Shown: piece after piece, positions 1-11,900 of the stretch | Numbering within the stretch: the first letter of the stretch is position 1 | Layout of the letters: each line of letters begins with the position of its first letter | Origin: Tolypeutes matacus | Lineage: Eukaryota; Chordata; Mammalia; Cingulata; Chlamyphoridae | Length of the DNA stretch: 64,000 nt | Assembly (NCBI GenBank): GCA_026826555.1 | Contig: JAKSZT010054573.1 | Location: forward strand, 159,046 to 223,045 | Direction: 5' to 3' | Notes under the pieces: generated by a model | What the model was told of the DNA's origin: nothing | Database searches by the model: none | The model's input: the letters and a program-made list of their open reading frames with translations, nothing else | Position numbers and translations under genes: made by a program

Positions 1-749
1 TGGACACCAAAGCCAGGAGGGCAGATAATACTGCTGAGCAGGGAGACTGGGGATGCCACCAGGAGGCAAACCCAGGGCCTACGACCTCAGAAACGGTGGG
101 AGAGTACAGTGGTGCTTTTTCATTAACGCCAACCTCCTATGTCTTAATATTAGAATTTTTTAAGCCGGGCGAGACCCAAGGTCTCCGCACCTCCCTTCTG
201 ACCTTCCCTTAACCCAAAATCCATCCTGTCAACAAAAAACAAACATGTCTGGCCTTTTAATTACTCGCCATAAAGTAATCTGCTTGGTCATAATCAAAAG
301 TTTTGGAAGAAACTAGAAGAAATCTTAGGTTTTAGAAAATTGCCTCAGGCTCATCTGGAGGGAGAGGCGGGTTTAGGAACTCAAACAACGAGTGGGGGCA
401 GGCAGTAAATCCACCAGCTGGTACTGAATCTCAGGCCCCAGGCCCCAAATTCCCTCCGTGTGATGGAGGCCCAGCGCACAGAACGGCTTCAGGTCCATCT
501 CACCTTCCTCACGACCTCCGAGGACCCTAGCTTCCACCTGATTTCAGAGAAATGCCGAGGAAGAAAACACATCCCCTCACCCCACGCCGGGGAACGGGAG
601 GGCCCTGACCTTCCCTTCTCCCTCGTAACGCTCTTACTGAGAATGTGCCTCGTGCCTCCTTTTCAGCCTGCGTTCTGATCAAGGGCTGATGGCTTGGGCA
701 TAGCGTGTGGAAGATGAATTTCTGGCTGGCAGAAAACCCAACCACTTAC
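1..749. other. Intron downstream of the TBL1X exon
   Basis: On the minus strand this follows the splice donor at 744-749, so it is the start of the next TBL1X intron. I see no further exon, RNA gene or clear repeat in it. The short open frames here have no recognisable protein content. Confidence 0.6.
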
Positions 750-861
750 CTGACTCCTGGAGATAGCGATACACCAGAAAGTTCACCTCGTCACTGGTTA
801 TGCTCATCTTAGCCTCACCTCCCAGCGATGAGGTCTTTACGAAGGAGGAGCCACCCTCTGT
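750..861 (-). CDS. TBL1X: TBL1X coding exon with leader and start of LisH domain
   Basis: TBL1X is an F-box-like/WD-repeat subunit of the nuclear NCoR/SMRT corepressor complex, where it helps exchange corepressors for coactivators. This 112-nt minus-strand exon reads in one frame through a leader (TEGGSSFVKTSSLGGEAK) into MSITSDEVNFLVYRYLQES, the start of the LisH dimerisation segment. The ATG that begins MSITSDEV is at 805-807. The leader resembles the TBL1X-specific N-terminus, and the MSITS start fits TBL1X (or TBL1Y) better than the paralogue TBL1XR1, which starts MSISS; this comparison is from memory. The donor is CAG/GTAAGT (intron bases 744-749) and the acceptor is a pyrimidine-rich tract ending TTTCAG (862 upward). 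The exon ends in phase 1 with the first base of the next Gly codon. Intact splice sites argue for a live gene rather than a retrocopy. The remaining exons lie outside the window, or upstream and unrecognised. Confidence 0.9.
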
Positions 862-1787
862 CTGAAAGGCTAGAGAGAAAGCGGAAAAGGAGTTGGAAAT
901 ACTGCCTGTAGTTTTCACTGCATGCGTTTTTGAAACATGTGAAGAAAATAATGCACTTATTAAACATGGGATGGTAAGTCATATCTAATGAGTTTGTAAT
1001 TCTGTGACTATATAAGTTTTGCCATTATATATAAACACACACACGCAAAGTTACATGTTTCCAGAAAAAAGAGCTGGTGTATTTTAGACAGCTGGAACAT
1101 AATAGGAATAAACCACACAAACGAAGCAAATGAAGCAAAATGGAGGGGGAGGGGCACCAGAGAGTGAAAACAAACGACTGGCTTTTTACCCTATAAAAAC
1201 TTCGTGTGCTTTATGACTCCCTGTGTACTTGGTCACTAGCAGGCACGGGATTGTGGAGCGCACACCAACACTCAGCTGACTGGCTCCGAGGTCAAGAGCC
1301 TGGGAAAGGTGGCCGCGCAGCCCGGCCACGCTTGTTGTCCCGGACAACCTTGTCACGCGGAGGGCTTAAACGACACACCTAGGGTCGCTCTACCTGTGGG
1401 ACGGATGCAGGCTGCGGAGAGACACTGGGTGCGGAGCTAGAGAGCTGACATGCCAGCTTCACATCATCTCCATGAAGAGGCCAGGCCCTGGGGGGTGAAC
1501 AGGAGGGAGGGCAGGGGGACCCACAGCGCTCGTAACTTCCCAGCAGAACCGCCTGCACCGGCCCACAGAGGCTCCCAGGCCTGGGAAGGCGGGTGGAAAG
1601 CTGGGGGTGGGGGTGAGAAATGTGGGGGCCTCTGTCTGAGGCAGCCAAGAGGAGAGTCTGGTTTTCTTCAGAATGATCCTAGTAACACTCCCGAGCAAAC
1701 CGGCCCAAAAGAAACAGAAGGTCAACAACAAATGACACGCTTTTGTACGTGGACAAACCCAAACTCATTCCTCAAGTAAGAGCTATT
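862..1787. other. Start of the upstream TBL1X intron, no further gene seen
   Basis: This begins with the acceptor polypyrimidine tract of the TBL1X exon. A short CA-rich run lies near 1,037-1,046. I could not recognise the human upstream leader exon of TBL1X here or elsewhere, so the rest of the window is treated as intron by inference. Confidence 0.5.
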
Positions 1788-1952
1788 TTTTTTTTCCCCC
1801 CAAAGATTCTACTTATCTATTCAGCCATCTCCCCCCTGCTGCCTGCGCTCGCTGGCGGGCCCGCCCTCACCAGGAGGCCCCGGGTTCGGTTCCCGGGGCC
1901 TCCCACATGGCAAACGGGAGCCCCACTGATTGAGCCACAGCCGCCTCCCCTA
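1788..1952 (-). mobile_element. tRNA-derived SINE (xenarthran DAS-like), antisense, with inverted B-box loop
   Basis: The minus strand starts with a GGGAGGCGGCTGTGGCTCAA head (A-box-like GGCTCAATCAGTGGGG), continues through the CCTCCTGGTG segment and ends in an A-rich tail, seen as a T run near 1,788 on the plus strand. It aligns with the full-length copy near 62,000. The 7-nt loop between perfect 7-bp arms (1878-1884 and 1892-1898) is in the opposite orientation to the other copies, so the canonical B box reads on the plus strand here. Confidence 0.85.
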
Positions 1953-2749
1953 AGTAAGAACTATTTGTTCCCAAGGGCAGTAGCCCAGAAGGGCCCTGAC
2001 GTAGCTCAGCGAGGTCACCCACACGCAAAACGATTTTAGGTTAACCCTCTGGGAACTGTCTTCGGAGTGCACGTCAGACGTTTTCAGGTATCTTCACTGG
2101 AGGCACAACTTTTATCACCGCGTAAGAATCCGCTTCTGTGTTTGTTTAGATAGAGGCCAATGAGCAAAGTGCCTGTTCAAGTTGGGTGGCATTTCCCACT
2201 GAACGGGAGGGCTCAGGTGGTGACGAGGGACAGACTTGGGCAGACCCAGGCCAGCCCGGCCCTCGTGTCATCCCTCCCTTGAGCGTGGGCAGGCCCTGTG
2301 ACCTGCTTCAACCCACAGAGCTGGCAAAGGGGACAGGGCGGCACGCTCAAGCTTATGTTACCGTAGACATAAAACTGTCTCAGCAGGCTGGAAGGCGAGA
2401 CACTCCTGCTGGCCTGGAAGGAGCGAGTTGGATGATGCGAACTGCCTGGGGAATGGGAAGCAGCCTCTAGGAAGCCGAGGGCCTCAGTCCTACAACGTCA
2501 AGGAACTCAAGGTAAGGTGTCCGGCAATGCCAGGGCATCAAACTACCAAACACGCCACACAAACACATGTGCACACACATGGTCCTTGCCCTTCAGCTGT
2601 TTAACAAGACGCCTGTACAAAGGATGGCAGGCTCCAATCCTTACGTCCCTCGCACATACCCTAAGGCATTATGAGGGGGCAGGAGGAGTTCAAGAGTCCC
2701 GAGGAAGCAAGATTGTAGAAGAGGGGGAACCTGGAAGAGGGAGAAAACA
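1953..2749. other. Intronic sequence without a call
   Basis: Mixed-composition sequence with no gene, RNA or clear repeat that I can support. Confidence 0.5.
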
Positions 2750-2831
2750 TCTTTTTTTAAAAGGAGGTACCTGGAATTGGACCTTGTACATGGGAAGCAG
2801 GTGCTCAACCACTGAGCCACATCCACTCCCC
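2750..2831 (-). mobile_element. tRNA-derived SINE fragment, antisense
   Basis: The minus strand reads a GGGGAGTGGATGTGGCTCAG head, then CTTCCCATGTAC and a B-box-like GGTCCAATTCC, ending at a short A run (T run at 2752-2758 on plus). It is a short head-plus-tail form lacking the long body of the copy at 62 kb, and is diverged. Confidence 0.8.
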
Positions 2832-3264
2832 AAGAAAGATTCTTGACCAATGGAGACAGGACCCACAATTATGGGGAAAGGAAGTGACTTTGCTTTCAAG
2901 AAAGCAAAGAAAGAGGAAAGACGTTCCAGAGCTTTGGGAGTGGGGGAAGATGTGCAGGATAAAGATGACTTTTGACCTTCAATGAGAAACTAGTTGCTGC
3001 TCTTGACCTAGGGTGGGGAGGCTGCTACGAGCACCGTCTACGTTTGCGTGTGGGGGAGAAGTAAGCCTTGTCCTCTCTGCGGGGAAAGATTTTTCTGTGG
3101 GCAAACGATGTAAGCTTGGAGTGTTTGTGCCAGTTAGTTGGGCTCAGCTGTTCCACCAAAGTCAGGGTGGATCGGGATGACGCCTAAGACCTCGCTGTGG
3201 GTTTGGTGGCCGCAGATAAGGTAAACAGCCTCCCGAGAGCCAGAGGCGAGTGAAAACTGTGGGG

Positions 3265-3475
3265 AGGCAGGGAGCCTGGCCTACAGAGCCAGCCAGCCGG
3301 ACGTCAGCTCCAACGGCGCCCCCTTTCTTGCTCTGGGATCCGGGCCAAGCTGTGTGGCTCGCGTTCCTATTCCTAAATGGAGGATATTAACAGCATTTAA
3401 ATCAGGGGCAGGCTGTGAGGACGCCATGATCCTCGAAGTCCTCAGAGCAGGGCCCAGCACAAATAAATAACAGCT
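3265..3475 (+). repeat. MIR SINE relic
   Basis: The stretch resembles the MIR consensus: a Cys/Ala-rich CCAGCC segment, a TTGCTCTGGGATC-like core, then CCTAAATGGAGGATATTAACA and an AGCACAAATAAATA end. It is old and diverged. The call is from pattern memory without alignment. Confidence 0.55.
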
Positions 3476-3477
3476 AG

Positions 3478-3567
3478 TTTTTGGCTTTTAGGAGGTACTG
3501 GGGATTGAACCTGGGACCTCGTACATGGGAAGCAGGCGCTCAGCCCCTGAGCTACGCCTGCTTCCAC
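3478..3567 (-). mobile_element. tRNA-derived SINE fragment, antisense
   Basis: The minus strand reads GGAAGCAGGCGTAGCTCAGG, then CTTCCCATGTACGAGGTCCC and a canonical B box GGTTCAATCCC, ending CAGTACCTCCT. It belongs to the same short SINE class as the copies at 2,750 and 23,983. Confidence 0.85.
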
Positions 3568-5379
3568 AGCTATGATTTTTATTCAGCCAACTCTGAGAAC
3601 TCCCAAAGAGCGATGTGGGAGGATCTCACGAGCCGCTCAGGGAAACACACACCATCCTCACAAAAACGAGCCACCGCTCATCTCCTAGGGACAGACAATC
3701 AGTGTGTTCAAACACCAAGACAGCCCTCCCGAAGCCCTCAGGCGCAAGAGCCGTCACCAGAGGTCTGCTCCTGGGCGTTCTTTCAGCAACGCGCAGAGCT
3801 GGACCCACGGCTCTCGCGTTGATGCCTAAGCGGTTTCAGCGTGCAGGTTCTGAGAACCCCGGTGGATGTTTTCCAAACTGTCCACTTCTAAAATAAGAGA
3901 GTGCTTCTGCGGCACTGATAGCTCCTCCTTGCACCCACCAGAAGGGGGGAAGCGGGCTCTTCATCAGTGCACTTGTGTCTGTCTTCCTCCCTGACGCAGT
4001 TCTGATGAGAGGCACCTTCAGTCAGGCTATCGGCGCTCTCTGAGCGGCGGCTGTAGTTAGGGAATAGCCGCCCTCCACCCCAGCCCTTCCAGGGAGGAGT
4101 TAAGGCCACAGGACCATCTTACTGTGCTGCCTGGAGGAGGAGGAGTGAGAGCACAGGGTGACTACATTTGTGGAGTGTCCTGCCGAAGATAAACATTTCA
4201 ATATAAATAATAATCTGGGATTAGAGCCATCAAGAAACTCAAGCTCAAGTTATTTATCACAGTTCCTCTTTTTACAGTTTAACTTCAAAGTCACAAAAGC
4301 TCCTATTAATTCACAGTTCCCTACAGAAAATGGGTCAAACTTCAGTCCCAAGAGAAATGTTGTTTAAGAGTTTCATTTTATCTATTACACACTTGAAGTA
4401 CTTAATATGCCATCGTTCTCTGGGAAGTGAGAGGACTGCTTTCTACCCAAAAACAATAAAAATCTTAAATGCTATTTAAGTTATCTTAAAAGATACACTC
4501 CCAAGAGGCCAGCTTGAGCATTTGCTGGTGGTTAAAAGACAGGGCAAATACGTTTCTTGCCAACAGGAAAGGATCCTGTTGTGAAAGAGTAAATCAGCCA
4601 CACTGATGAAAGGCTTCTGCTCCCAAATTTTACTTAGGGAAATGTGGTATTTCTCTGACGTCATGTGAGGAAAGTTTCTCTTTTAATAATTTGCCCTGTT
4701 ATTAAAACATCTTTTAAAATCTTTTAAGGCAGTCCTTTGTTTCTTAAGGGACGTAAAAAAAGTTTATTTCTCATTCCTGCCATTAGTTTGCTGGAGTTTA
4801 TGATGGAAGAAACCACTGTTTCAAGTAATTGTTTGGATAACGCTTGGGTCTTTGGGACTCGTTTCTACGCAGTCTTGGGATCCAGAGCCAGAGCAGCTGG
4901 AAAATCTGCTCAAAATTACCTCATCATGAAAAGGCATTTTCCCCTCGGCATTTCTTCATGGAAATGAACAAATCCTTGGCTGACTTGATGTGCTGGCTCT
5001 CACCTCTCCGTTTTGCTTTGTCTTTCTATTATTTTTCTCTATTAAGACCTGAACTGCGTTTCTTTTCAATTCACAATCAGTGTCCTTTTTAAAATGAAAA
5101 TTTTAACCTATTAAAATTTACATATTGAATCAGAATGTGCCTTCTCTAAAATCTGTTTGAGGCCCAGCTTATTTGGGGAATGAAACAGTCCTGTTTTATT
5201 CCCCTGCACATCTCTTCCTCCTAAGTCATCGTAATGAAGGCAATATGTAGCACTTGAAATATTTTCTTGTCCAATGGCAGCAGGATTAAATAAATTATGG
5301 TTAGTGCATATGGGAGCTACCATGCCACTATGAGAACGACTTTAGAAAGCAATCTATTACGTATACTGTCTGCATGATG
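3568..5379. other. Intronic sequence without a call
   Basis: AT-rich in its second half (about 4,150-5,370). No gene, RNA or clear repeat is recognised. Short open frames are present but lack protein-like composition. Confidence 0.5.
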
Positions 5380-5582
5380 GGCATGAGGCCGAGTGCTAAA
5401 CGCTCTATGTGATTTATCTCACTTAACTCTTGTAACTCTGAGACGTAAATATGAGCACTACTCCTACTAATACCACTGTCAAGGACAGAAACGAAGGTTT
5501 AGAAGTTAACCAACTTAAATCCCGATGGCAAGGATTTCAAGTCGTGCTGCCTGGCGCTAAGCCCTAGGCCTCGTAAGGTCTA
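5380..5582 (-). repeat. MIR SINE relic
   Basis: The plus strand resembles the reverse complement of MIR: CTCTATGTGATTTATCTCACT, TGTAACTCTGAGACG, then GGACAGAAACGAAGGTTTAGA and GTCGTGCTGCCTGGC. It is heavily diverged. Confidence 0.5.
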
Positions 5583-7889
5583 AATTAAAAGTTTCAAAGC
5601 CATCTAATGGGATGATGCTTATGGTAGCAGCCCACTTAGAGGGGAAACCCAATCACAACAAAAAGGCGAGCATGCGTTTACAGTCTGACCCTAATTATAG
5701 AAAAACATACAGAGGAAAGGGTTTGGGGGAAGCACATGAGCATATTAACAGTGCTTTGAGCTCAGCTGCTTTCTTTCTTTTACCTGGCTTTACCAATGAG
5801 TATGTGTATATTATTTTACAGGAGAAAAAATTTTCCAAAAAGGAAAGGTTTTTCCCTAATTTTAGTTATAAATTTATTTTCTTTGGAGTCCAATGATCCG
5901 AAATTGTAAATAAAATCAATAAACGACTTTTTTCCTAGCTAGAGTTCAAATGCCAGGCAGCATTAGTCCCGCATTTAAAACGAGGTAAACCAAAGGAACA
6001 CAAAGTAGGCATCGGGGGGACTTCTGATGACCTAGGAAAACGCCCAGGATCTAGTGCTAGGTAGAAAAAGGAAGTGGGTTTCAGGGTGCAGTGGGCATGA
6101 GCCTAAATTTTGTCGTGCACGCAGGCACACACACAAATGGAGAGAACCCCCCAAAACGTTCACATGCCGGGATCTGGGGGCAGGAGGACGCTGGATTTCT
6201 GCCTGCATACGTGCGCATGCTTTTCTGAACAAGAACTGCTGCATATTCATTAAAATGTAATGAAAACCTGGCATTGCCTTCAGAAGCAATCAGGACGAGA
6301 GCAACTCTGGGCTTCTCGGCAGGAACGAGGCCAGAGGACGTGCCATGGTGAGGCCTTCAGAAAGGGTCTCAGAAAGGGTCCTTTCTGGCCTGGCCGCCTC
6401 CTGGCTTAATGAATGGCCAGCTGGGGCCTTCCTCCAGGCCCTGTGCGGCCGACGCTGTCACGTGGAAGGAGGGCACCTGGCTGGGAGCCACGTCCAGGGC
6501 GGCCAGCAGGTCTCCCCTCACCAAGGCCCACTGAGCTTGCCATGCTCACCCCCTCCGTGCCTCTCCACTGCCTGCGTGAGAGGCAGCCCCAGGAGGAAGC
6601 CTGCCTAAAAATGCTCGCCCCAGCCAACACACCCACCACTGAGAACTCTGCATCGGGTGAGCTGAGGCCAGCGAGACAAGCAGGATGTAATCCTCCTCGC
6701 TCCAGAGGGAGGTGCGCATGCCGGGCCCCGAGTCTGCAGAGCAGGTGGCCTGGAAACACGACAGCCACGGCTTCCACAGAAGGCTGGCTCCTCCTCTCCT
6801 GGTCTGCTACTATCTTGGCCTTTAAGGCAACACTCCGGAAATCTATCAGTTATCAACCAGTTTCTCACCAGAAAGTAAGTCACAAACTTTAAAGATGGTT
6901 AAGGTGGAGAGGCTACAAAACGTGGACTAGGCCTTTGAACAAATTTCAGGAGTATGCAAAGCCCAGTATGAAACCTCTGAGGCACTGGGATTTCCCCCGG
7001 AGACGCAGGACTTCTTTTGGTGGTGACGGAATCCCTTTCCGGGCCGGGTGAAGTCCTAAGAGGGGCCACCTACTCATGGCATGGCTGGCAGCGTTTAGAA
7101 GAATAAACCCTGTGGCTTTCTTGCAGATGGAAGGGCAATGCTGCACCCGCTGAGAAGACCCGGATTTCATAGGACTATTGGTGCTTCATGAGCTTCTGAT
7201 GCCTTGAGTTAAATGAATACCCAAGAAATTATTTAAAATGTAAAAACTAAAAGCATTTTGAGCCCAAGAATTGATGGCAGTCAAACTACCCTAGCAAACA
7301 CAGGTACTCAGTTCTGTGATTAAATGCTAGGCAGCTTCAATCTCCACCGCCATCAGACTGGGAAGACTGACATGTAAAGCCCTGAGCCACCCGGGAGCCG
7401 GCGCCAGCGGGGCCATCTGTACAGGGCAGGGCGGTCAGCAGCAGCCCTGGACCCCACCCACCAGAAGCCAGGAGCACCACCCCCCTTCTCCAGACACTGC
7501 CAAGTGCCCTGGGTGGGATCTCAGAGTGGGGGCAGCTACATGGGTCCATGGCACATGCCACAAAGACCCTCCAATTCCTGTGTGAAAGCTATGGCCCCTG
7601 AGTATCGGCAATGGCTGAGCCAAGCAACCGCAATGGACTGTGTCTTCACCACATCACGGGCCTCACGGCGCCCTCACCTCCAGGCAACCTTCAGCTCAAA
7701 AGGCCATGACTAGAAGAGGAGGAAGTGATGCTCCCCTGGGCCTAATCCCCCCACCTCCAACACACCTGCGAGTCAAGAATGGTTTTTACCTTTTTAGGTG
7801 GTTGAAAAAAAGAAGAATATCTCATGACACATGAAAATGACAAGAAATCCAAACTCCGGTGCCCATCAATAACACTTGATTGGCACTCA
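5583..7889. other. Intronic sequence without a call
   Basis: A GC-richer block at about 6,300-6,780 gives overlapping open frames on both strands (up to 159 codons). None resembles a known protein, and the frames shadow one another. I support no gene. Confidence 0.5.
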
Positions 7890-8045
7890 TTTATTACGCA
7901 CCACCTGCAGCAACCTTGGCGCTACAGTGGCAGAGTCGAGTAGCTGCGACAGAGACCGCTGAGCCCCCAAAGGCCGACTGTCCCATGCGGAGGCCCTTGA
8001 CAGAAAAGGTTTGCCCACGCCTGTTCTAGGTCTCCCCTACCGCAC
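7890..8045. mobile_element. hAT-type DNA transposon relic
   Basis: It contains GCTACAGTGGCAGAGTCGAG, TAGCTGCGACAGAGACCG, then TTGACAGAAAAGGTTTGCCC, the terminal part of a common mammalian non-autonomous hAT element. Another copy of the same family in opposite orientation lies at 27,220-27,535. The exact family name is not assigned. Confidence 0.6.
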
Positions 8046-8599
8046 TGCAGATTCCCCCATTTCTACATCAGAGAACCGCTGATAAAGCTTCCTGAAAGGT
8101 TGAGAGCGCAAAATGTAGATGCTCCTTGTGAACATGTTAACCGCTTAAAACAGAAGAACTCCAATGGACGGTTTTCAAAGACAGGTCCCTGGAAAAGCAC
8201 AACGATGCCATGGGAAGGGTTCTCAGCCCCTCCTGTCTAATGCACAGCCCATGTAGTTTGCAGAGGGCTTGTAGATTACTGCAAAGGCACTGATGAGCCT
8301 TAGGTACTGTGTGACAGGTAAATGACGGGTGTCATTTCTGAAGATAATCTCAAATGACAACATGCATATGTAAGTTACATATGCAAATTACTTAAGATAT
8401 CAAATGCTACCAAAAACTGCAGTTAGTTACAAAGCTAAACACAAATGCTTCAAATACAGTAGGAACTCAACAAATGTGTGCTCAGTTCAATTAAATGGAA
8501 GGGCGTGTTCCCTAAGGATTGAAATTAATATCCAATCAAAATACTGAATGAGAAACAGACTGCCCTCTCTCACCTTCCCTGTAAGATTGAGGATATGGT

Positions 8600-8990
8600 T
8601 CAACTGTATTTCTATATATTGCCTGTCACTGGGGAAACAGTCTGGTAGTCCCTAACATGCTAAACACAGAGTTACCATATGACCTGGCAAATCCATACCT
8701 AGGTATATACTCGAGAAATCAAAACATATGCCCACACAAAACCTCGTACACAAATGTCCATAGTAGCATTATTCCCAATCGTCAAAAAATGGAAACGACT
8801 GATTCATGCATAAACATAAACCATAGTACAGCATTTGGCATGAAAAAGGAAGCACTGAGACATGCCATGACATGGATGAACCTGGAAAACGTGATGCTAA
8901 GTGAAAGAAGCCAGTCACAAAATTCAATTTCCTTGTTTTCATCAACAAACTGCACTTTTCAGATATTTAAGTAAAATAAAAAATTCTTAT
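8600..8990 (+). mobile_element. Old L1 fragment, ORF2 3' end
   Basis: The sequence encodes decayed versions of the L1 ORF2 tail: a PYDLANPYLGIYSRN-like run (8,675-8,720), then a region like the [10 protein letters not shown] and TMEYY segments, ending in MTWMNLENVMLSERSQ. Stops and gaps interrupt it. It is much more diverged than the L1 copies at 37 kb and 55 kb. Confidence 0.8.
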
Positions 8991-11900
8991 ACATGCCTAA
9001 TTTGTTAAAACAAGTTGTTTTGTGTTTTTTCTTCCTGGAAAAACATTAACAAAATAACTAAAAAATAAGGAAACCCCAAATCCCATCTACCAAAAGATAA
9101 CAACTTTTATGGAACTTTTTTGGGGGGTGGGGGAAAGAGGTAGGCACTAGTCTTGGTTTTGGCCGTGGGCTTCCATTCTTGAAGCTGGTGCACATACAGT
9201 TGTTGGCACTGCTATTCCAGAAGCCTGATTATCTCACTAGAGCTATATATGACAAGCCGCAAGGTTTTCTAAGCAAGTCTCAAGGTTAACCAGCAAATCA
9301 CTTTGCAGGCACAATCATATTAAGAAACTAATAAAGCATAGAATTAAGGTACAGGAGTCAAATGAAATCTATACCCATGCGCCCAATTATAATTAACTTT
9401 TTGGGTTAATTATAATTTACAATGTTTCACAAGCGAGATTGATTTTTAGAATGCATCACTATCTCCTGGAAAGACCCAGAAAAGTTTGTAAGAGCTTGTT
9501 CAGTATCCAAAATTTTATAGGAGGCAGTAAAAGCCCAACTCATGATTTAGAAGTGATGACACAGCTTATAATGAATTGATTTTGCTGCATCCACTCCTTT
9601 CAAATTCAGCCAGGAAAAAGACCTATAACCTCTTCCTGAAAATAATTCTAAAAAGGAAGGTGTTTGGCTTTGGCTCTTTGCAATTGTGCTCCTCAAAGAG
9701 GGCCGCTTACCGTTAGGGTGACTCCACGTGCAGACCTTGGACAAGTGAGCCCTCCAGAATCCAATGACGTAAACTGTAAGGTGCTCGCCAGGGCCCTTCC
9801 TAGTAAGAAATGGGGGAGATCTGAATGCAGGGCCTGAAAGGCTGGGGGAAGGAGACATCTCCTACCCCTCCCATGCTGGCGCGTCTTCTCTTTCAAATCA
9901 ATGACATGGTGTCCTCCTTTTTCATCCCAACTCTAATGCAACATCTTTTATTGGTTAATAATTTCCATCATAGTCCTTTTCAAAGAGTCTGTGGGTGAGG
10001 GGGGATTGACAGCAAAGTGAAAAAGGACATTAAAGTGATCAATCAGGTATTATTAACCACGTAGAAATCTGAAAGGAAATCATCTCAAAATAGGTAAAAT
10101 TCACAGTAGCTCAGATTTTGCTACTGTTACTATTTGAAGATATATGGCTGCTTTGGAGACTCTCTGTTAAGTAGCAGACTTGCTCAGTTAACCTGTGCAT
10201 GCTGCCCTCCAGAGATGCAAACGGTCTGGACGGCCGCGTACAGCTACCGCGGGGAGCAAGCCGGTGCATACACCTACCCTTGTACACACCACGCTCACAA
10301 AACCACAGCAACGGCTCCAGGCTCCTTCTCTATGTAACTCTCCTAAAATAAAGTTTAAAAAAGCAACGACTGATGTTTCAGCTCTTCAATTAGTTATTGA
10401 TCTCATAAGCTCCATGTGCGTTGATTATTGAAGAATCCAGTATTATGACTCAGAAAAAGATAATCATTTGTATTAAAAAACACCTTTTTAGTTACTATAA
10501 ACCCTAATTAGTCAATCCATGTTTATTTAACAGAATTTATATTCTTCCTCATAAAACTTCTTTGGTTATCAATAAATGCAGCTTTTCAGAATGTTTAAAT
10601 TATCCTCTAGCATCTATATTCAAGAACTAAGGAAAATAAAAGTCTACCATTTTCTCTAATTCTTATTCAACAACTATAAGTGATAATTTAACTATCTTGG
10701 GTGATAATAAAGAGGTGCTAAGTTTAATATAACTAATCTTGAAGTGAAGCTCTGAGTGAAGATGTTTCTTATTAATGAATTTATAGGGGATCACATCAAT
10801 TGTTTTAAAGAAACCCAAGTAAATTATTCCCCTTGCCATATGTTTATTATTACGCTTTTTAAAGAAAATACATTAATAGGATTTCTATGGGCAGGCTCAT
10901 CAGTCCTTATGTTTCATTACTGAATATTTTTAAAAAATCATAAGGAAATGTATATATTTATTCATCTGTGTTTACTTTTTAGTTTTTAACTGCTTATGTT
11001 TTCAATTATTAAATGTACAAAATAAAGTTTAAAAAAAAAAACATATAAATGTGTTAAATTTCTTATTAGATTTATTTAGACTATTTGTTCAGAATAGATT
11101 TGAATGAGCTTAATTCTGATGTGTTTCTTTACCCTGGTTGCAGGGAAGATGATTTCTAAATGAAATCACACCATCAATACTTTTTAAAATTTCCATTCTG
11201 TTTGCTGACATCACAACCATTCCTCTTAGGATTATATTGTATACAAGAAAACTAAATACCATTAATTTTTTTGTCTGATTGAATTCTTAAAAAAAAAAAA
11301 ATCATAAGGATATACATGATAAAAGAAATAGCTAGCACAATATTTTTACCTCTACCGCTGAAGAAAAATACTCAGATTTAACCAAAATTTGCCTACAATC
11401 TTTGAGTAGAAACTAATGGGTTCCAGAGTGAAGCAAGCACTTTATGATTTTGCTCATAAAGTAAAAGTACATATAATTATGAAAAAAAATCTGCAATAGG
11501 AATGAAACAGAACAATTCTACTTACATAAAAGCTGGAACAGAAAGCAAATGGCTGTTTTCAGGATTGGGTTGTAAATTACTGGGGGGGATAATAGCCTTA
11601 TGATTAAATTACTAAATACCATAAAGTTTCAAAATATGAGCAGATGGCAGCACAATAAGCCCCAAATTGCTTGTAAATTAACACACTGAAATCCATAATA
11701 ATTCAATAAGTAATTAATATACAAACAGCTCTTATTACAAGCTGTTCAAGAAATAAACTTTAAAATCAAATTCCTAGGCTTTGGCCCCAAACAGATGGTA
11801 ACTCACAAATTAGATTCGTACAAAGGAATATGATCTTTTATAGATGCTGTTAACCTCAATAAGGGCATAGGGGCAATCTACTTATCACTTGCGTGATCGA

